From Pseudorhodoferax sp965279475 (GTDB taxonomy: Bacteria; Pseudomonadota; Gammaproteobacteria; Burkholderiales; Burkholderiaceae_C), in assembly GCA_965279475.1 (NCBI GenBank), contig CBDIIA010000003.1:3782001-3846000 (forward strand): a stretch of DNA of 64,000 nucleotides, written 5' to 3'. Shown piece by piece: positions 1 to 8,271 of this stretch. Below the pieces are notes generated by a model, which was not told the origin of the DNA, ran no database searches, and worked only from the letters and a program-made list of their open reading frames with translations. Positions within the stretch are counted from its first letter, which is position 1. Each line of letters starts with the position of its first letter. The position numbers and the translations under genes were made by a program.

Positions 1-39
1 AACGAGGCCGAGCGCCAGAGTGATCGAGCGAGCTTTCAT
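1..39 (-). CDS. N-terminal end of a probable Liv-type ABC substrate-binding protein (partial)
   Basis: Only the first 13 codons are inside the window; they read MKARSITLALGLV, the basic-then-hydrophobic start of a signal peptide. A good ribosome binding site (AAGGAG) lies 7 bases upstream of the ATG. It follows livM on the same strand in a branched-chain-type ABC operon that otherwise lacks its periplasmic binding protein, so that is the most likely product. The function is inferred from context and the signal peptide only; the mature domain is not visible. Confidence 0.55.
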   Translation of the reverse strand, partial: MKARSITLALGLV

Positions 40-86
40 GGATGTCTCCTTGGGAATAAGGGTTGGCAGGTTTTCTTCGGGGGAAC

Positions 87-1133
87 TCAGTAGCGCAGCG
101 GCCAGTGCACCCACGCGTGGCGGATGTCGTGCCAGATGCCGCGCAGGCCCCGGGGATCGAACCGCAGGAAGGCGATGATCGCGAGGCCGTACAGAATGCT
201 CTTGATCTCGTGTGCGCTCGTGGTCAGCAGATCGGCAAAGCGCCCGCCGATGCCCGACATCAGCAGCGACACCACGTCGGGCAGCGTCAGGATGAAGACC
301 GTGCCCAGCACCGCGCCGAGCACCGACCCGATGCCGCCGACGACGATGATGGCCAGCGCCTCGATCGACATCAGGAACGGGAACCCCTCGACCGTGACGA
401 AGCCGATGTACACGCCCATGATGGCGCCGGCGATGCCCGTGAGGAACGCGCTCATCAGGAACGCGAGCAGCTTGTAGCGCCACAGGTTCACGCCCATCGT
501 GCGCGCCGCGATGTCGTTGTCGCGGATCGCCACCAGAGCCCGGCCGATGTAGCTGCGGCGCAGGTTGAGCACCGCCAGCACCGCCACGGTGCAGGCGGCC
601 AGCGTGAACCAGTAGAACGCCTGGTCGCTGGCGATGCTGATGCCGAAGACCTTGGGCCGCGCCACCGTGATGCCGCTGCCGCCGCGCGTGAAGCTGCCGC
701 CGGCCAGGATCGCGGCGTTGACGATGTAGTTGAAGGCCAGCGTCGTGATCGCCAGGTACAGGCCCTGCAGCCGCAGCGACGGCAGGCCCACGGCCAGGCC
801 GAACACCGCCGGCACGGCGCCGGCCAGCAGGAACGACAGCTCCGCAGGCAACCCCCAGCGCGTGACGCCGATCGCATAGGCGTAGGCGCCCAGCATCAGG
901 AAGCCCACGTGGCCGAGCGAGATCAGCCCGGTGAACCCCGTGAGGATCATCAGCCCGAGTGCCGCGATCACCGTGAACAGGATCACCGTCAGGTGCGACA
1001 GCATGTAGCTGCCCAGCAGGAACGGCGCCAGCACCAGCACCACGGCCAGCACCAGCGTCCAGACCTTGACCGGCGTCGAGTCGGTGAGGGCGATGAAACC
1101 TTCGTACCGCTCCTTGAAAAATCCAGTGCGCAT
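87..1133 (-). CDS. livM: Branched-chain-type ABC transporter permease LivM
   Basis: Inner-membrane permease of a Liv/HAAT-type ABC importer, which pairs with LivH and the ATPases LivG and LivF. About 348 residues with some nine hydrophobic segments. The family hallmarks are present: a TGFTGLISLGHVGF stretch near residue 65 and the cytoplasmic coupling region RDNDIAARTMGVN near residue 210. I start at MRTGFF rather than at the longer upstream start because this start lies 4 bases after the livH stop. It belongs to the nine-gene operon beginning at livF. The presence of CoA ligases in the operon suggests the cargo is an organic acid rather than an amino acid. Confidence 0.9.
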   Translation of the reverse strand: MRTGFFKERYEGFIALTDSTPVKVWTLVLAVVLVLAPFLLGSYMLSHLTVILFTVIAALGLMILTGFTGLISLGHVGFLMLGAYAYAIGVTRWGLPAELSFLLAGAVPAVFGLAVGLPSLRLQGLYLAITTLAFNYIVNAAILAGGSFTRGGSGITVARPKVFGISIASDQAFYWFTLAACTVAVLAVLNLRRSYIGRALVAIRDNDIAARTMGVNLWRYKLLAFLMSAFLTGIAGAIMGVYIGFVTVEGFPFLMSIEALAIIVVGGIGSVLGAVLGTVFILTLPDVVSLLMSGIGGRFADLLTTSAHEIKSILYGLAIIAFLRFDPRGLRGIWHDIRHAWVHWPLRY

Positions 1134-1137
1134 GGCC

Positions 1138-2004
1138 TCAAACCCTCTCGATCCGCTTTTCACCGAACAGCCCGAAGGGCCGCACCATCAGCACCACCAG
1201 GATCAGCACGAAGCCCGCGATCTCCTTGAACGTGCCGTCCAGATAACCGCCCACCAGGTTCTCCAGCACCCCGATGAACATGCCGCTCGCCCCCGAACCG
1301 ATCACCGCGTCGAAGCCGCCCAGCACCGTGGCCGGAAAGGCCTTGAGCCCCAGCTCGAAGATCGTCGGCGCCAGGCCGTAGATGACGGCAAAGAACGCCC
1401 CGGCCAGGCCGGCCAGCGCCGACGCCGCGGCCCAGGCCACCGCCTGCACGCGGGCAGTGGACACGCCCATCAGCCGTGCCGTCTTCTCGTCCGATGCGAC
1501 CGCGCGCATCGCGATGCCGAAACGGCTGTAGCGCAGGAACACCCAGACGCCAGCCAGCGCGACCAGCAGCACGGCGATCACGCCGACCTGGCTGGCGCGG
1601 ATGCCCACCCAGGGCACGACGGCATCGGCCCCCAGCATCTCGAACTTGTTCGGCGACGCGCCCCAGATCAGCGTGACGATGGAGCGCAGCACCACGGCCA
1701 GCCCCACGGTCACCAGCACGACGGACAACAGCGGCTCACCCAGCATCGGCCGCATGATCAGCCGCTCGCAGACCAGCCCGATGACGGCGCCGGCCACGAT
1801 CGCCAGCACCAGCGTCAGCACCGCGCCGGTGCCGAAGGTGGTGGCCAGCGACCACGAGGTGTAGGCCGTCAGCATGCCGATCTCGCCCTGCGCGAAATTG
1901 ACCACGCCGGTGGCCTTGAAGATCAGCGCGAACGCCATCGCCACCAGCCCGTAGATGGCGCCGATGGCCAGACCCGAGATGACCAGGTCCACGAAGTAAC
2001 TCAT
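1138..2004 (-). CDS. livH: Branched-chain-type ABC transporter permease LivH
   Basis: Inner-membrane permease partner of LivM. The 288-residue protein opens MSYFVDLVISGLAIGAIYGL and carries GVVNFAQGEIGML near residue 35 and the LivH coupling region RAVASDEKTARLMGV near residue 185. The reading frame is open far upstream, but the ATG at 2004 overlaps the stop of the VOC gene as ATGA, so translational coupling fixes the start. The C-terminus ends in the typical arginine-rich tail (FGLFGEKRIERV). The substrate is unknown. Confidence 0.9.
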   Translation of the reverse strand: MSYFVDLVISGLAIGAIYGLVAMAFALIFKATGVVNFAQGEIGMLTAYTSWSLATTFGTGAVLTLVLAIVAGAVIGLVCERLIMRPMLGEPLLSVVLVTVGLAVVLRSIVTLIWGASPNKFEMLGADAVVPWVGIRASQVGVIAVLLVALAGVWVFLRYSRFGIAMRAVASDEKTARLMGVSTARVQAVAWAAASALAGLAGAFFAVIYGLAPTIFELGLKAFPATVLGGFDAVIGSGASGMFIGVLENLVGGYLDGTFKEIAGFVLILVVLMVRPFGLFGEKRIERV

Positions 2005-2489
2005 GCTTGTGCTCCCTCGCCGGCCAGGGCGAAGCCCGGCGGATATTCGATGAACTCCAGCACCATGCCCAGCAGCGCACTCGGGCGGCTGAAGGTGAAG
2101 GCGCATTCGGCGTCGAAGGCCTGTCCCGCGAAGCCGGGGCCCGAGAAGTCGCGGGACAGAAAACGCTGGCGGCGCGGCGCGGCGTCGACGAACTGCATCC
2201 CGCGCGCCGTCATGCCGCGCTGCGCCCCGGCCGCATCGTCCACACCGAAGCCGATGTGGTGAATGCCTTCGCCGAACCGCGCCAGGTACTGGGCGATCGG
2301 CCCCGCGTCCCCCAGCGGCGCCATCAGCTCGAAGTCGACATTGCCGACGCGGCACATGCAGAACTCCATGCCGTAGGGCTCGAAGCGCTGCACCGGCCCG
2401 GGCACGGCGCCCAGGCGTTCGCTGAGGTCGCGCGTGGCCGCGGCCAGGTCGCGCACCGCGACGCCCACTTCGGTGATGCCGCGGATCAT
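2001..2489 (-). CDS. VOC-superfamily (glyoxalase-fold) protein
   Basis: A 162-residue vicinal-oxygen-chelate protein with two beta-alpha-beta-beta-beta repeats: ITEVGVAVRDLAAAT at the start and GIHHIGFGVDD near residue 78. Family members include methylmalonyl-CoA epimerases, lactoylglutathione lyases and ring-cleaving dioxygenases. The first metal position, usually His in an H-I-G-I-A-V context, is Glu here (TEVGVAV), so metal binding may differ. Both ends overlap neighbours as ATGA (CoA ligase upstream, livH downstream), so it is made in step with the CoA ligase and the transporter. An epimerase or lyase acting on a CoA thioester is a reasonable guess, not shown. Confidence 0.75.
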   Translation of the reverse strand: MIRGITEVGVAVRDLAAATRDLSERLGAVPGPVQRFEPYGMEFCMCRVGNVDFELMAPLGDAGPIAQYLARFGEGIHHIGFGVDDAAGAQRGMTARGMQFVDAAPRRQRFLSRDFSGPGFAGQAFDAECAFTFSRPSALLGMVLEFIEYPPGFALAGEGAQA

Positions 2490-4180
2490 GCCGCGGCCCC
2501 GCTGCCGTCGGCCACACGGGTCGCAGTGGCGCGGGCTCGGTCGTGGCGTGCGCTGTGGCCGGCCGCCTCGCGGTCCCAGCAGCCGGCACCGGCACCGCTG
2601 GCGCGCAGCAGGTGCTTCTGCACCTTGTTGCTCGGCGTCTTCGGCAAGGCGTCCAGGAACTCGATGAAACGCGGCACGGCGAACCGCGGCACCTGTGCGA
2701 TGCAGTGCTCCAGCACCTGCAGCGGGGTCAGCGTGCTGCCGACCGTGCGCACGATGCAGGCCTTGATCTCCTGCTCGGCACCGGCGTCGCCGGCGTGGAT
2801 GCCGACCACCGCACTCTCGGCCACGCCATCGAGCATGCCCAGCACCTGCTCGACCTCGAAGGCCGACACGTTCTCGCCGCGCCGGCGGATCCGGTCCTTG
2901 ATGCGGTCGGCGAAATACAGGCGACGGCCGTCCTCGATGCGGCCCGCGTCGCCGGTGTGGAACCACAGGTTGCGCCAGGCCTCGGCCGTCTTGTCGGGCA
3001 TGCCGAAGTAACCCTGCATGAAGGCGTTGGCCACCCTGGGCCGCACGCAGATCTCGCCGATGGCCCCTTCGGGCAGCGGCACGTCGGTCTCGGGGTCGAG
3101 GATCGCGACCTCGAACAGGTCGGGCCGCAGCGAACCGCAGCAGCCCGGCACGACCGGATCGTCGGCCGTGGCGTAGGCCAGCATGTTGCTTTCCGTCATG
3201 CCGTAGCCCTGCACCACCCGCACGCCGAAGCGCGCGGCGAAGTCGCCGATCCAGTCGGCCACCGGCACGGCAAGCACCACCCGCAAGGGGTTGTCCGCGT
3301 CGTCGGCCTGGCGCGGCGTCTTGTGCAGCATCTCGGTCATGATGCCGAGCGCATGCGTCACGGTGGCGCCGCAGGCCCGCACTTCGGCCAGCCAGCGGTT
3401 GGGGCTGAAGCGTTCGACGCAGACCACGCGCGCACCGCACACCAGCGCGGCGAACACCTGGGTGAACAGCGCGTTCGCATGGAACAGCGGCATGCAGACG
3501 TAGTACAGGTCCGTCTCGCCGATGGCCAGGCCCGTGGAGGGCACCGAGAACAGGGCCAGGTGCGCATGCGGCATCAGCGTGCCCTTGGCCGGCCCCGTCG
3601 TGCCCGAGGTGTACATGATGCAGCCGATCTCGTGGGGCTGCGGCTCGACGAGCCGGGCATGGGGATGGCCCGCTTCCACGAAGTCTTCGTACGCAACCAG
3701 GTCGGCCGCCGCGAACACGCCCGGCCGTTCTGCGGTGGCACCACCAACCACGATCAGCTTCGCGCAGTTCGAGGCCGCGGCCGGATCCAGGCCGTCGAAC
3801 AGCGCCAGCAGCGATGCCTCGGCGAACACGCAGCGTGCACCGCAGTTGCCCAGCTGGTGCTGCAGCGAATAGCCCTTGAGTTCGGTGTTGAGCGGCACGA
3901 AGATCGCGCCGACCCGCCCGCAGGCCATCGCCAGCAGCAGGAACTCGGGCCGGTTGCGCAGCATCACGCAGACCCGGTCGCAGCGCCCCACGCCTGCGGC
4001 AAGCAGGGCGCGGGCCAGCGCATCGGCCTGCCGGTCGTAACCCGCGAAGCTCAATGTGCCCGCGCTGCCGAAGTCGACGAACGGCCGCTCGCCATGGCGC
4101 GCGGCCTGCCGGCGCAGCACCTGCGACAGCGTCCACGACGAGGCCTCCCCGAGCAGGGTGAAGGCGCTATCGCGCGTCAT
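2486..4180 (-). CDS. AMP-forming acyl-CoA ligase (CaiC/crotonobetaine-ligase-like)
   Basis: ATP-dependent acid:CoA ligase of the ANL superfamily, 564 residues. The P-loop motif YTSGTTGPAKG is at residues 190-200, the A5-type GYGMTE lies in the middle, and the hinge/A8 region includes FHTGDAGRIEDG and GENVSAFEVEQVL, all in the expected order. The start is the ATG overlapping the MaoC stop (ATGA). It sits between a MaoC hydratase and a VOC protein in the liv operon, so it probably activates the imported acid or a downstream intermediate. The sequence resembles carnitine/crotonobetaine ligases, but ANL substrate specificity cannot be read by eye. Confidence 0.85.
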   Translation of the reverse strand: MTRDSAFTLLGEASSWTLSQVLRRQAARHGERPFVDFGSAGTLSFAGYDRQADALARALLAAGVGRCDRVCVMLRNRPEFLLLAMACGRVGAIFVPLNTELKGYSLQHQLGNCGARCVFAEASLLALFDGLDPAAASNCAKLIVVGGATAERPGVFAAADLVAYEDFVEAGHPHARLVEPQPHEIGCIMYTSGTTGPAKGTLMPHAHLALFSVPSTGLAIGETDLYYVCMPLFHANALFTQVFAALVCGARVVCVERFSPNRWLAEVRACGATVTHALGIMTEMLHKTPRQADDADNPLRVVLAVPVADWIGDFAARFGVRVVQGYGMTESNMLAYATADDPVVPGCCGSLRPDLFEVAILDPETDVPLPEGAIGEICVRPRVANAFMQGYFGMPDKTAEAWRNLWFHTGDAGRIEDGRRLYFADRIKDRIRRRGENVSAFEVEQVLGMLDGVAESAVVGIHAGDAGAEQEIKACIVRTVGSTLTPLQVLEHCIAQVPRFAVPRFIEFLDALPKTPSNKVQKHLLRASGAGAGCWDREAAGHSARHDRARATATRVADGSGAAA

Positions 4181-4638
4181 GCGGCCGCCCCGGAACCCCG
4201 GGCCTTCATCATGATGGTGAACAGGCCCTGCTGCACCACCTCGCCGCGCTGGTTGACGACCTTGAGTTCGGCCTTCCAGGCACCGCGGTCGGGTTTGCTG
4301 CGGCTGGCATGCGCCTGCAGCGTGGTGTCGTGCAGGCGGATCGTGTCGCCGGGCAGCACCGGGCCCTTGAACTCCCAGCGTTCGATGCCCAGGAACGCGA
4401 TGGCGGTCTCGTCGAAACGGCCGCTGCGCGCCAGCAGGCCGGTGGCGAACGACAAGGTGAGCGCGCCGTGCGCGATGCGGGTGCCGAACGGGCTGCTCTT
4501 GCAGAACTCCTCGTCCGTGTGCGCCGGGTTGGTGTCCCACGAAAGGCCCGAGAACGCCACGAGGTCGGCCTCGGTGATGGTGCGGCCCGGGCTCACGTGG
4601 GTCTGGCCCACGGTGAAGTCTTCGATGCAATATCCCAT
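4177..4638 (-). CDS. MaoC-like (R)-enoyl-CoA hydratase/dehydratase
   Basis: Single hot-dog-fold MaoC domain, 153 residues. The hydratase-2 catalytic signature is intact: Asp35, Asn37 and His40 in SWDTNPAHTD, then F-G-T-R-I-A-H-G at 51-58. Enzymes of this type add water to 2-enoyl-CoA thioesters, so this gene links the flanking CoA ligases to a beta-oxidation-like step. It starts 4 bases after the stop of the large CoA ligase and overlaps the next ligase by 4 bases. No acyl-CoA dehydrogenase or thiolase is present in the visible operon. Confidence 0.85.
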   Translation of the reverse strand: MGYCIEDFTVGQTHVSPGRTITEADLVAFSGLSWDTNPAHTDEEFCKSSPFGTRIAHGALTLSFATGLLARSGRFDETAIAFLGIERWEFKGPVLPGDTIRLHDTTLQAHASRSKPDRGAWKAELKVVNQRGEVVQQGLFTIMMKARGSGAAA

Positions 4639-4642
4639 GGTG

Positions 4643-6532
4643 TCAGGCCGCTCCGTAGATCTGCTCGAGTTCGCGCGCGAACTTCTTGTTGATGAGGCCG
4701 CGGCGTACCTTCTGCGTCGCCGTCAGTTCGCCGTCGTCGTGGTCCAGTTCCTTCTCGAGGATGACGAAACGGCGCACGTTCTCCACGCGGGCGAACTTGG
4801 CGTTCACCCCGTCGACGACCCCCTGCACCAGCTCGACCACTTCGGGCAGCAGCGCGAGCGACTTGTAGGTGGTGTACTGGAGGTTGCGTTCGCCGGCCCA
4901 GCGGCCAACGCTGTCGAAGTCGATCTGGATCAGGCCGCCCAGGAACTTCTTGCCTTCGCCGACGACGATGGCCTCGCGCACGAAGGCGCTGTCCTTCAGC
5001 GCGTTCTCGATCTCGGACGGCGCGATGTTCTTGCCGCCGCTGGTGATGATGATGGCCTTCTTGCGGTCGACGACGAAGATCTCGCCGTCACGCACCTCGA
5101 CGATGTCGCCGGTCGCCAGCCAGCCGCCGTCCAGCATCACATCGGCCGTGCCCTTGTCGTCGAACAGGTAGCCCTTGAAGATGCCGGGCGAACGCACCAG
5201 CACCTCGCCGTCGTCGCCGAGCTTCCATTCGGTGCCGGGCATGGCCGGCCCGCAACTGCCCGCCACGTTGGGTTTGCCGGGCGTCTGTACGAAGGCCAGG
5301 CCGCCGGCTTCGGTCAGCCCGTAGCCTTGCCCCACCGGCGCACCGATGATGTCGAAGAACCGCAGCGTCTCCGGCGACACCGAGGCACCGCCGCACATGC
5401 GGGTGTGCGTGCGGTTCAGGCCCATGTGGCGCTGCATGTTGCGGTACAGCAGCCAGTACCAGAAGAAGAAGGCGAGCCGGTCGCCCAGGGACACGGCACG
5501 GCCGGCCTGGTGCGCCTGCGTGCGCCGATCCGACAGCGCGCGGCCGCGTGCCATGCCCTTGCGGAAGATCGCGCGCTGCAGGCGGCCGCTGTCCTTCATG
5601 CGGAACTCGAAACCCTGCTGCAGCTTCTCCCAGATGCGCGGCACGCCGAGGAAGAAGGTCGGCGCGATCTCGCGGATGTTGGTCGCCACCGTGTCGATCG
5701 ATTCGGCGAAGTTGACGGTGCCGCCGGTGAGCAGGTGCATCACCGTCGAGTAGCTGCGCTCGGCCACGTGGCACAACGGCAGGTAGGCCACCGACTGGAA
5801 CGGCTTGCCGAACATCTCGCGCGCGCTGCCATAGGCGTAGGCGCCGTAGATGAAGTTGCGGTGCGTGAGCATCGCGCCCTTCGGCGGCCCGGTGGTGCCC
5901 GAGGTGTAGACCAGGATGTTCACGTCGTCGGCGTTCAGCGCGTCGATCGAGGCATCGAGCTTCTGCGCGGCGTCGGGGTTGTCGCGCAGGTAGTCGTCGC
6001 CCAGCAGCAGCAGCGCCTCGAAGCTGGCCGGCACGCCCGGCGCATAACGGCGCAAGCCCTTCATGTCGACACAGAAGACGTGCGTGAGATGCGGCAGGCC
6101 ATCGCCTTCGCGCCGGGCGTCGAGCACCTTGTCGGTCTGCTCCTGGTCGCCGGTGATCGCCACGCGCGCCTGGCAGTGCCGCGCGATGTACTGCAGTTCG
6201 GGCCAGGGATTGGTCGGGTAGATGCCCACCACCTGCACGCCGATCATCTGGGCGCCGAGATCGGCGTAGAACCAGGCCGGCACGTCTTCGCTGGCGATGA
6301 CCAGGCGGTCGCCGCGGGTGAGGCCGAGCTTCAGCAGGCCCAGCGCGACACGGCGCGCCGTGTCGTAGTAGCCCTGCCAGGTGGTGGACTTCCAGATGCC
6401 GTGGCTCTTTTCGCGCAGCGCCACCTGCTGCCCGCGCTGTTGCGCCCGCGCGCGCAGCAGCGCGGGCAGCGAGCCCTCGCCGCGCAGCAGGCGTTCGGGC
6501 GCGAAGATGGCGCCGGGGTCGGTCTCAGCCAT
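4643..6532 (-). CDS. Long-chain-type AMP-forming acyl-CoA synthetase (FAA1-like)
   Basis: ANL-superfamily ligase of 629 residues, the size of the FAA1/long-chain class. P-loop YTSGTTGPPKG at 209-219, GYGLTEAGGL near 410, and the C-terminal lid region with VVDRKKAIIITSGGKNIAPSEIE. Paralogues of this kind are regularly found inside Liv-type ABC operons next to livG and livF, where they activate the imported aromatic or fatty acid. The ATG overlaps the livG stop by 8 bases. It differs clearly from the CaiC-like ligase downstream, so the operon activates either two substrates or two successive intermediates. Confidence 0.88.
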   Translation of the reverse strand: MAETDPGAIFAPERLLRGEGSLPALLRARAQQRGQQVALREKSHGIWKSTTWQGYYDTARRVALGLLKLGLTRGDRLVIASEDVPAWFYADLGAQMIGVQVVGIYPTNPWPELQYIARHCQARVAITGDQEQTDKVLDARREGDGLPHLTHVFCVDMKGLRRYAPGVPASFEALLLLGDDYLRDNPDAAQKLDASIDALNADDVNILVYTSGTTGPPKGAMLTHRNFIYGAYAYGSAREMFGKPFQSVAYLPLCHVAERSYSTVMHLLTGGTVNFAESIDTVATNIREIAPTFFLGVPRIWEKLQQGFEFRMKDSGRLQRAIFRKGMARGRALSDRRTQAHQAGRAVSLGDRLAFFFWYWLLYRNMQRHMGLNRTHTRMCGGASVSPETLRFFDIIGAPVGQGYGLTEAGGLAFVQTPGKPNVAGSCGPAMPGTEWKLGDDGEVLVRSPGIFKGYLFDDKGTADVMLDGGWLATGDIVEVRDGEIFVVDRKKAIIITSGGKNIAPSEIENALKDSAFVREAIVVGEGKKFLGGLIQIDFDSVGRWAGERNLQYTTYKSLALLPEVVELVQGVVDGVNAKFARVENVRRFVILEKELDHDDGELTATQKVRRGLINKKFARELEQIYGAA

Positions 6533-7328
6533 GGGCGGCCTCCTTGTCTTCTTCGCCCAGGTAGGCCGCCAGGACCCGCGGGTCGGCGGCGACTTCGGCC
6601 GGCGTGCCTTCGGCGATCAGGCTGCCGAAGTCGAGCACGTAGACGCGGTCCGACAGGTCCATCACCACCTGCATGTCGTGCTCGATCATCAGCACGGCCA
6701 TGCCGAACTCGTCGCGGATGTCGATGACGAAACGCGCGATGTCTTCCTTCTCTTCGCGGTTCATGCCGGCGACGATCTCGTCGAGCAGCAGCAGGCTGGG
6801 TTCGCAGGCCAGCGCCCGGCCGAGTTCGACCCGCTTCTGCTGGCCGTAGGCCAGCGTCGAGACCGGCTTGTCGCGCAGCTCCTCGATCTCGAGGAACTCG
6901 ATGATCTCCTCCACCTTGCGGCGCGCCTCGATCTCGGCGCGGCGCGGCCGACCCCAGAACATCAGCGACTCGAGCACGCTGTAGTGGAAGTGCACATGCC
7001 TGCCGATCAGCAGGTTCTCGACCACCGTGCCATGGCGGAACAGGGCCAGGTTCTGGAAGGTGCGGCCGATGCCGGCGCGTGCGTAGGCGGACTGCGCCAG
7101 CCGCGCCGTGTCTTCCCCCTTGAACAGGATCTGTCCGGCGGAGACCGGCAGCACCCCGCTGATCAGGTTGAAGGTGGTGGTCTTGCCCGCGCCGTTCGGG
7201 CCGATCAGGCTGACGATCTGGCCGGGCATCACCTGCAGGCTGACGCCGTTGACGGCCTTCACGCCGCCGAAGAAGCGGCTGGCGGCCCTGACCTCGAGGA
7301 TGGGTGCGACGTTCGATGGGGTGTTCAT
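6525..7328 (-). CDS. livG: Liv-type ABC transporter ATPase LivG
   Basis: ATP-binding subunit of the HAAT importer, 267 residues. Walker A GPNGAGKTT at 43-51, a signature variant YGQQKRVELGRALA near 160, Walker B LLLLDEIVAGMN, and the H-loop IEHDMQVVMDLSDR. I place the start at ATG 7328, which overlaps the livF stop as ATGA and has GAGGTG seven bases upstream, rather than at a GTG three codons earlier. It works with LivF on the LivH/LivM pore. Confidence 0.92.
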   Translation of the reverse strand: MNTPSNVAPILEVRAASRFFGGVKAVNGVSLQVMPGQIVSLIGPNGAGKTTTFNLISGVLPVSAGQILFKGEDTARLAQSAYARAGIGRTFQNLALFRHGTVVENLLIGRHVHFHYSVLESLMFWGRPRRAEIEARRKVEEIIEFLEIEELRDKPVSTLAYGQQKRVELGRALACEPSLLLLDEIVAGMNREEKEDIARFVIDIRDEFGMAVLMIEHDMQVVMDLSDRVYVLDFGSLIAEGTPAEVAADPRVLAAYLGEEDKEAAHG

Positions 7329-8179
7329 GACAGCCACCTCTTGCGGCGCTTGTAGTGCTTGACGTCTTTCATGCTGGTGCGGCCCTGCTGCACGCTCAGG
7401 CCCAGGTAGAACTCGCGCACGTCGGCGTTCCTGCGCAGCGCTTCGCTGCTGCCGTCGAGCACCACGCGGCCGTTCTCCATGATGTAGGCGTAGTCGGCGA
7501 TGGCGAGCGCGCGGCTCGCGTTCTGCTCGACCAGCAGGATGGTGAGGCCCGTGTCCCGGTTCAAGCCCTGGATCGCATCGAAGATCTCCGAGATCACCAG
7601 CGGCGCCAGGCCCAGCGAGGGTTCGTCCAGCGCCAGCACCCGGGGCTTGCTCATCAGTGCGCGGCCGATGGCCACCATCTGCTGCTCGCCGCCGGACAGG
7701 TAACCCGAGACCTGCTCGCGCCGCGCCGCCAGCTTGGGGAACAGGGTGTAGACGTAGTCGCGCCCGGCATCGAGCGCGCGCCGGTCCTGCAGATGGGCGC
7801 CGACCACGAGGTTCTCCTCCACGGTCAGCGCGGCGAACAGGCGCCGGCCCTCGGGAACCTGCACCAGCCCGCGCGCCACGATGGCGGGCGCGGTGCGGGC
7901 GTCCACCCGTTCGCCGAACAGCTGGACCGAGCCCTTCTCGATCTTGCCGTCCTCCGCGTCCAGCACGCCGGACAAGGCCTTGAGCACGGTGGACTTGCCG
8001 GCCCCGTTGGAGCCCAGCAGCGCCACGATGCGGCCTTGCGGAACCTCGAGCGAGACGTCGCGCACGGCCTCGATCGCACCGCCGTAGACGACCTGCATGT
8101 TGTGCACGGCCAGGGCGGGAACCGCAGCGTGTGGCGGTCCACCCGGCACCGTGGAAGGATCTGGAATCTGAGGGCTCAT
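7325..8179 (-). CDS. livF: Liv-type ABC transporter ATPase LivF, first gene of the operon
   Basis: Second ATPase of the importer, 284 residues. Walker A GSNGAGKST at 56-64, signature LSGGEQQM at 161-168, Walker B VLALDEPSLG near 185. There are about 22 extra residues at the N-terminus and a basic C-terminal tail (KHYKRRKRWLS) beyond the minimal LivF length. The ATG lies only 11 bases from a perfect 20-base palindrome overlapping the predicted promoter, and its ribosome binding site is weak, so the mRNA leader must be very short. Confidence 0.92.
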   Translation of the reverse strand: MSPQIPDPSTVPGGPPHAAVPALAVHNMQVVYGGAIEAVRDVSLEVPQGRIVALLGSNGAGKSTVLKALSGVLDAEDGKIEKGSVQLFGERVDARTAPAIVARGLVQVPEGRRLFAALTVEENLVVGAHLQDRRALDAGRDYVYTLFPKLAARREQVSGYLSGGEQQMVAIGRALMSKPRVLALDEPSLGLAPLVISEIFDAIQGLNRDTGLTILLVEQNASRALAIADYAYIMENGRVVLDGSSEALRRNADVREFYLGLSVQQGRTSMKDVKHYKRRKRWLS

Positions 8180-8190
8180 GGGGTCTTACA

Positions 8191-8210
8191 TAGTCCGACG
8201 CGTCGGACTA
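8191..8210. promoter_or_regulatory. Predicted TetR operator on the liv promoter
   Basis: TAGTCCGACGCGTCGGACTA is a perfect 20-base inverted repeat. Related sites occur at 9584-9603 and 18397-18416, each in front of an operon or regulator, which makes binding by the TetR protein encoded at 9633 the simplest reading. On the minus strand a -10-like TATAGT (8215-8210) runs into the palindrome, so binding would block RNA polymerase. The palindrome is seen; the binding partner is inferred. Confidence 0.8.
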
Positions 8211-8238
8211 CTATAAGCGTGAAGGCCATTTTTCCGAT
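8210..8238 (-). promoter_or_regulatory. livF: Predicted promoter of the liv operon
   Basis: Minus-strand -10 candidate TATAGT at 8215-8210 overlaps the first base of the operator. About 17 bases upstream, near 8238-8233, there is only a weak -35 (ATCGGA). The start site would fall near 8203, inside the palindrome, giving a leader of roughly 25 bases before the livF ATG. Confidence 0.4.
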
Positions 8239-8271
8239 GGCCCTTCGGAAGGCTATTTCCTAGGGGTTTCC

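Noticed and set aside
2543..6727. Very long + strand open frame (about 1394 codons)
   Set aside because: It lies antisense to two CoA ligase genes, MaoC and livG whose motifs are unambiguous; its product is His/Arg/Gln/Ala-rich low-complexity sequence typical of the opposite strand in GC-rich DNA.
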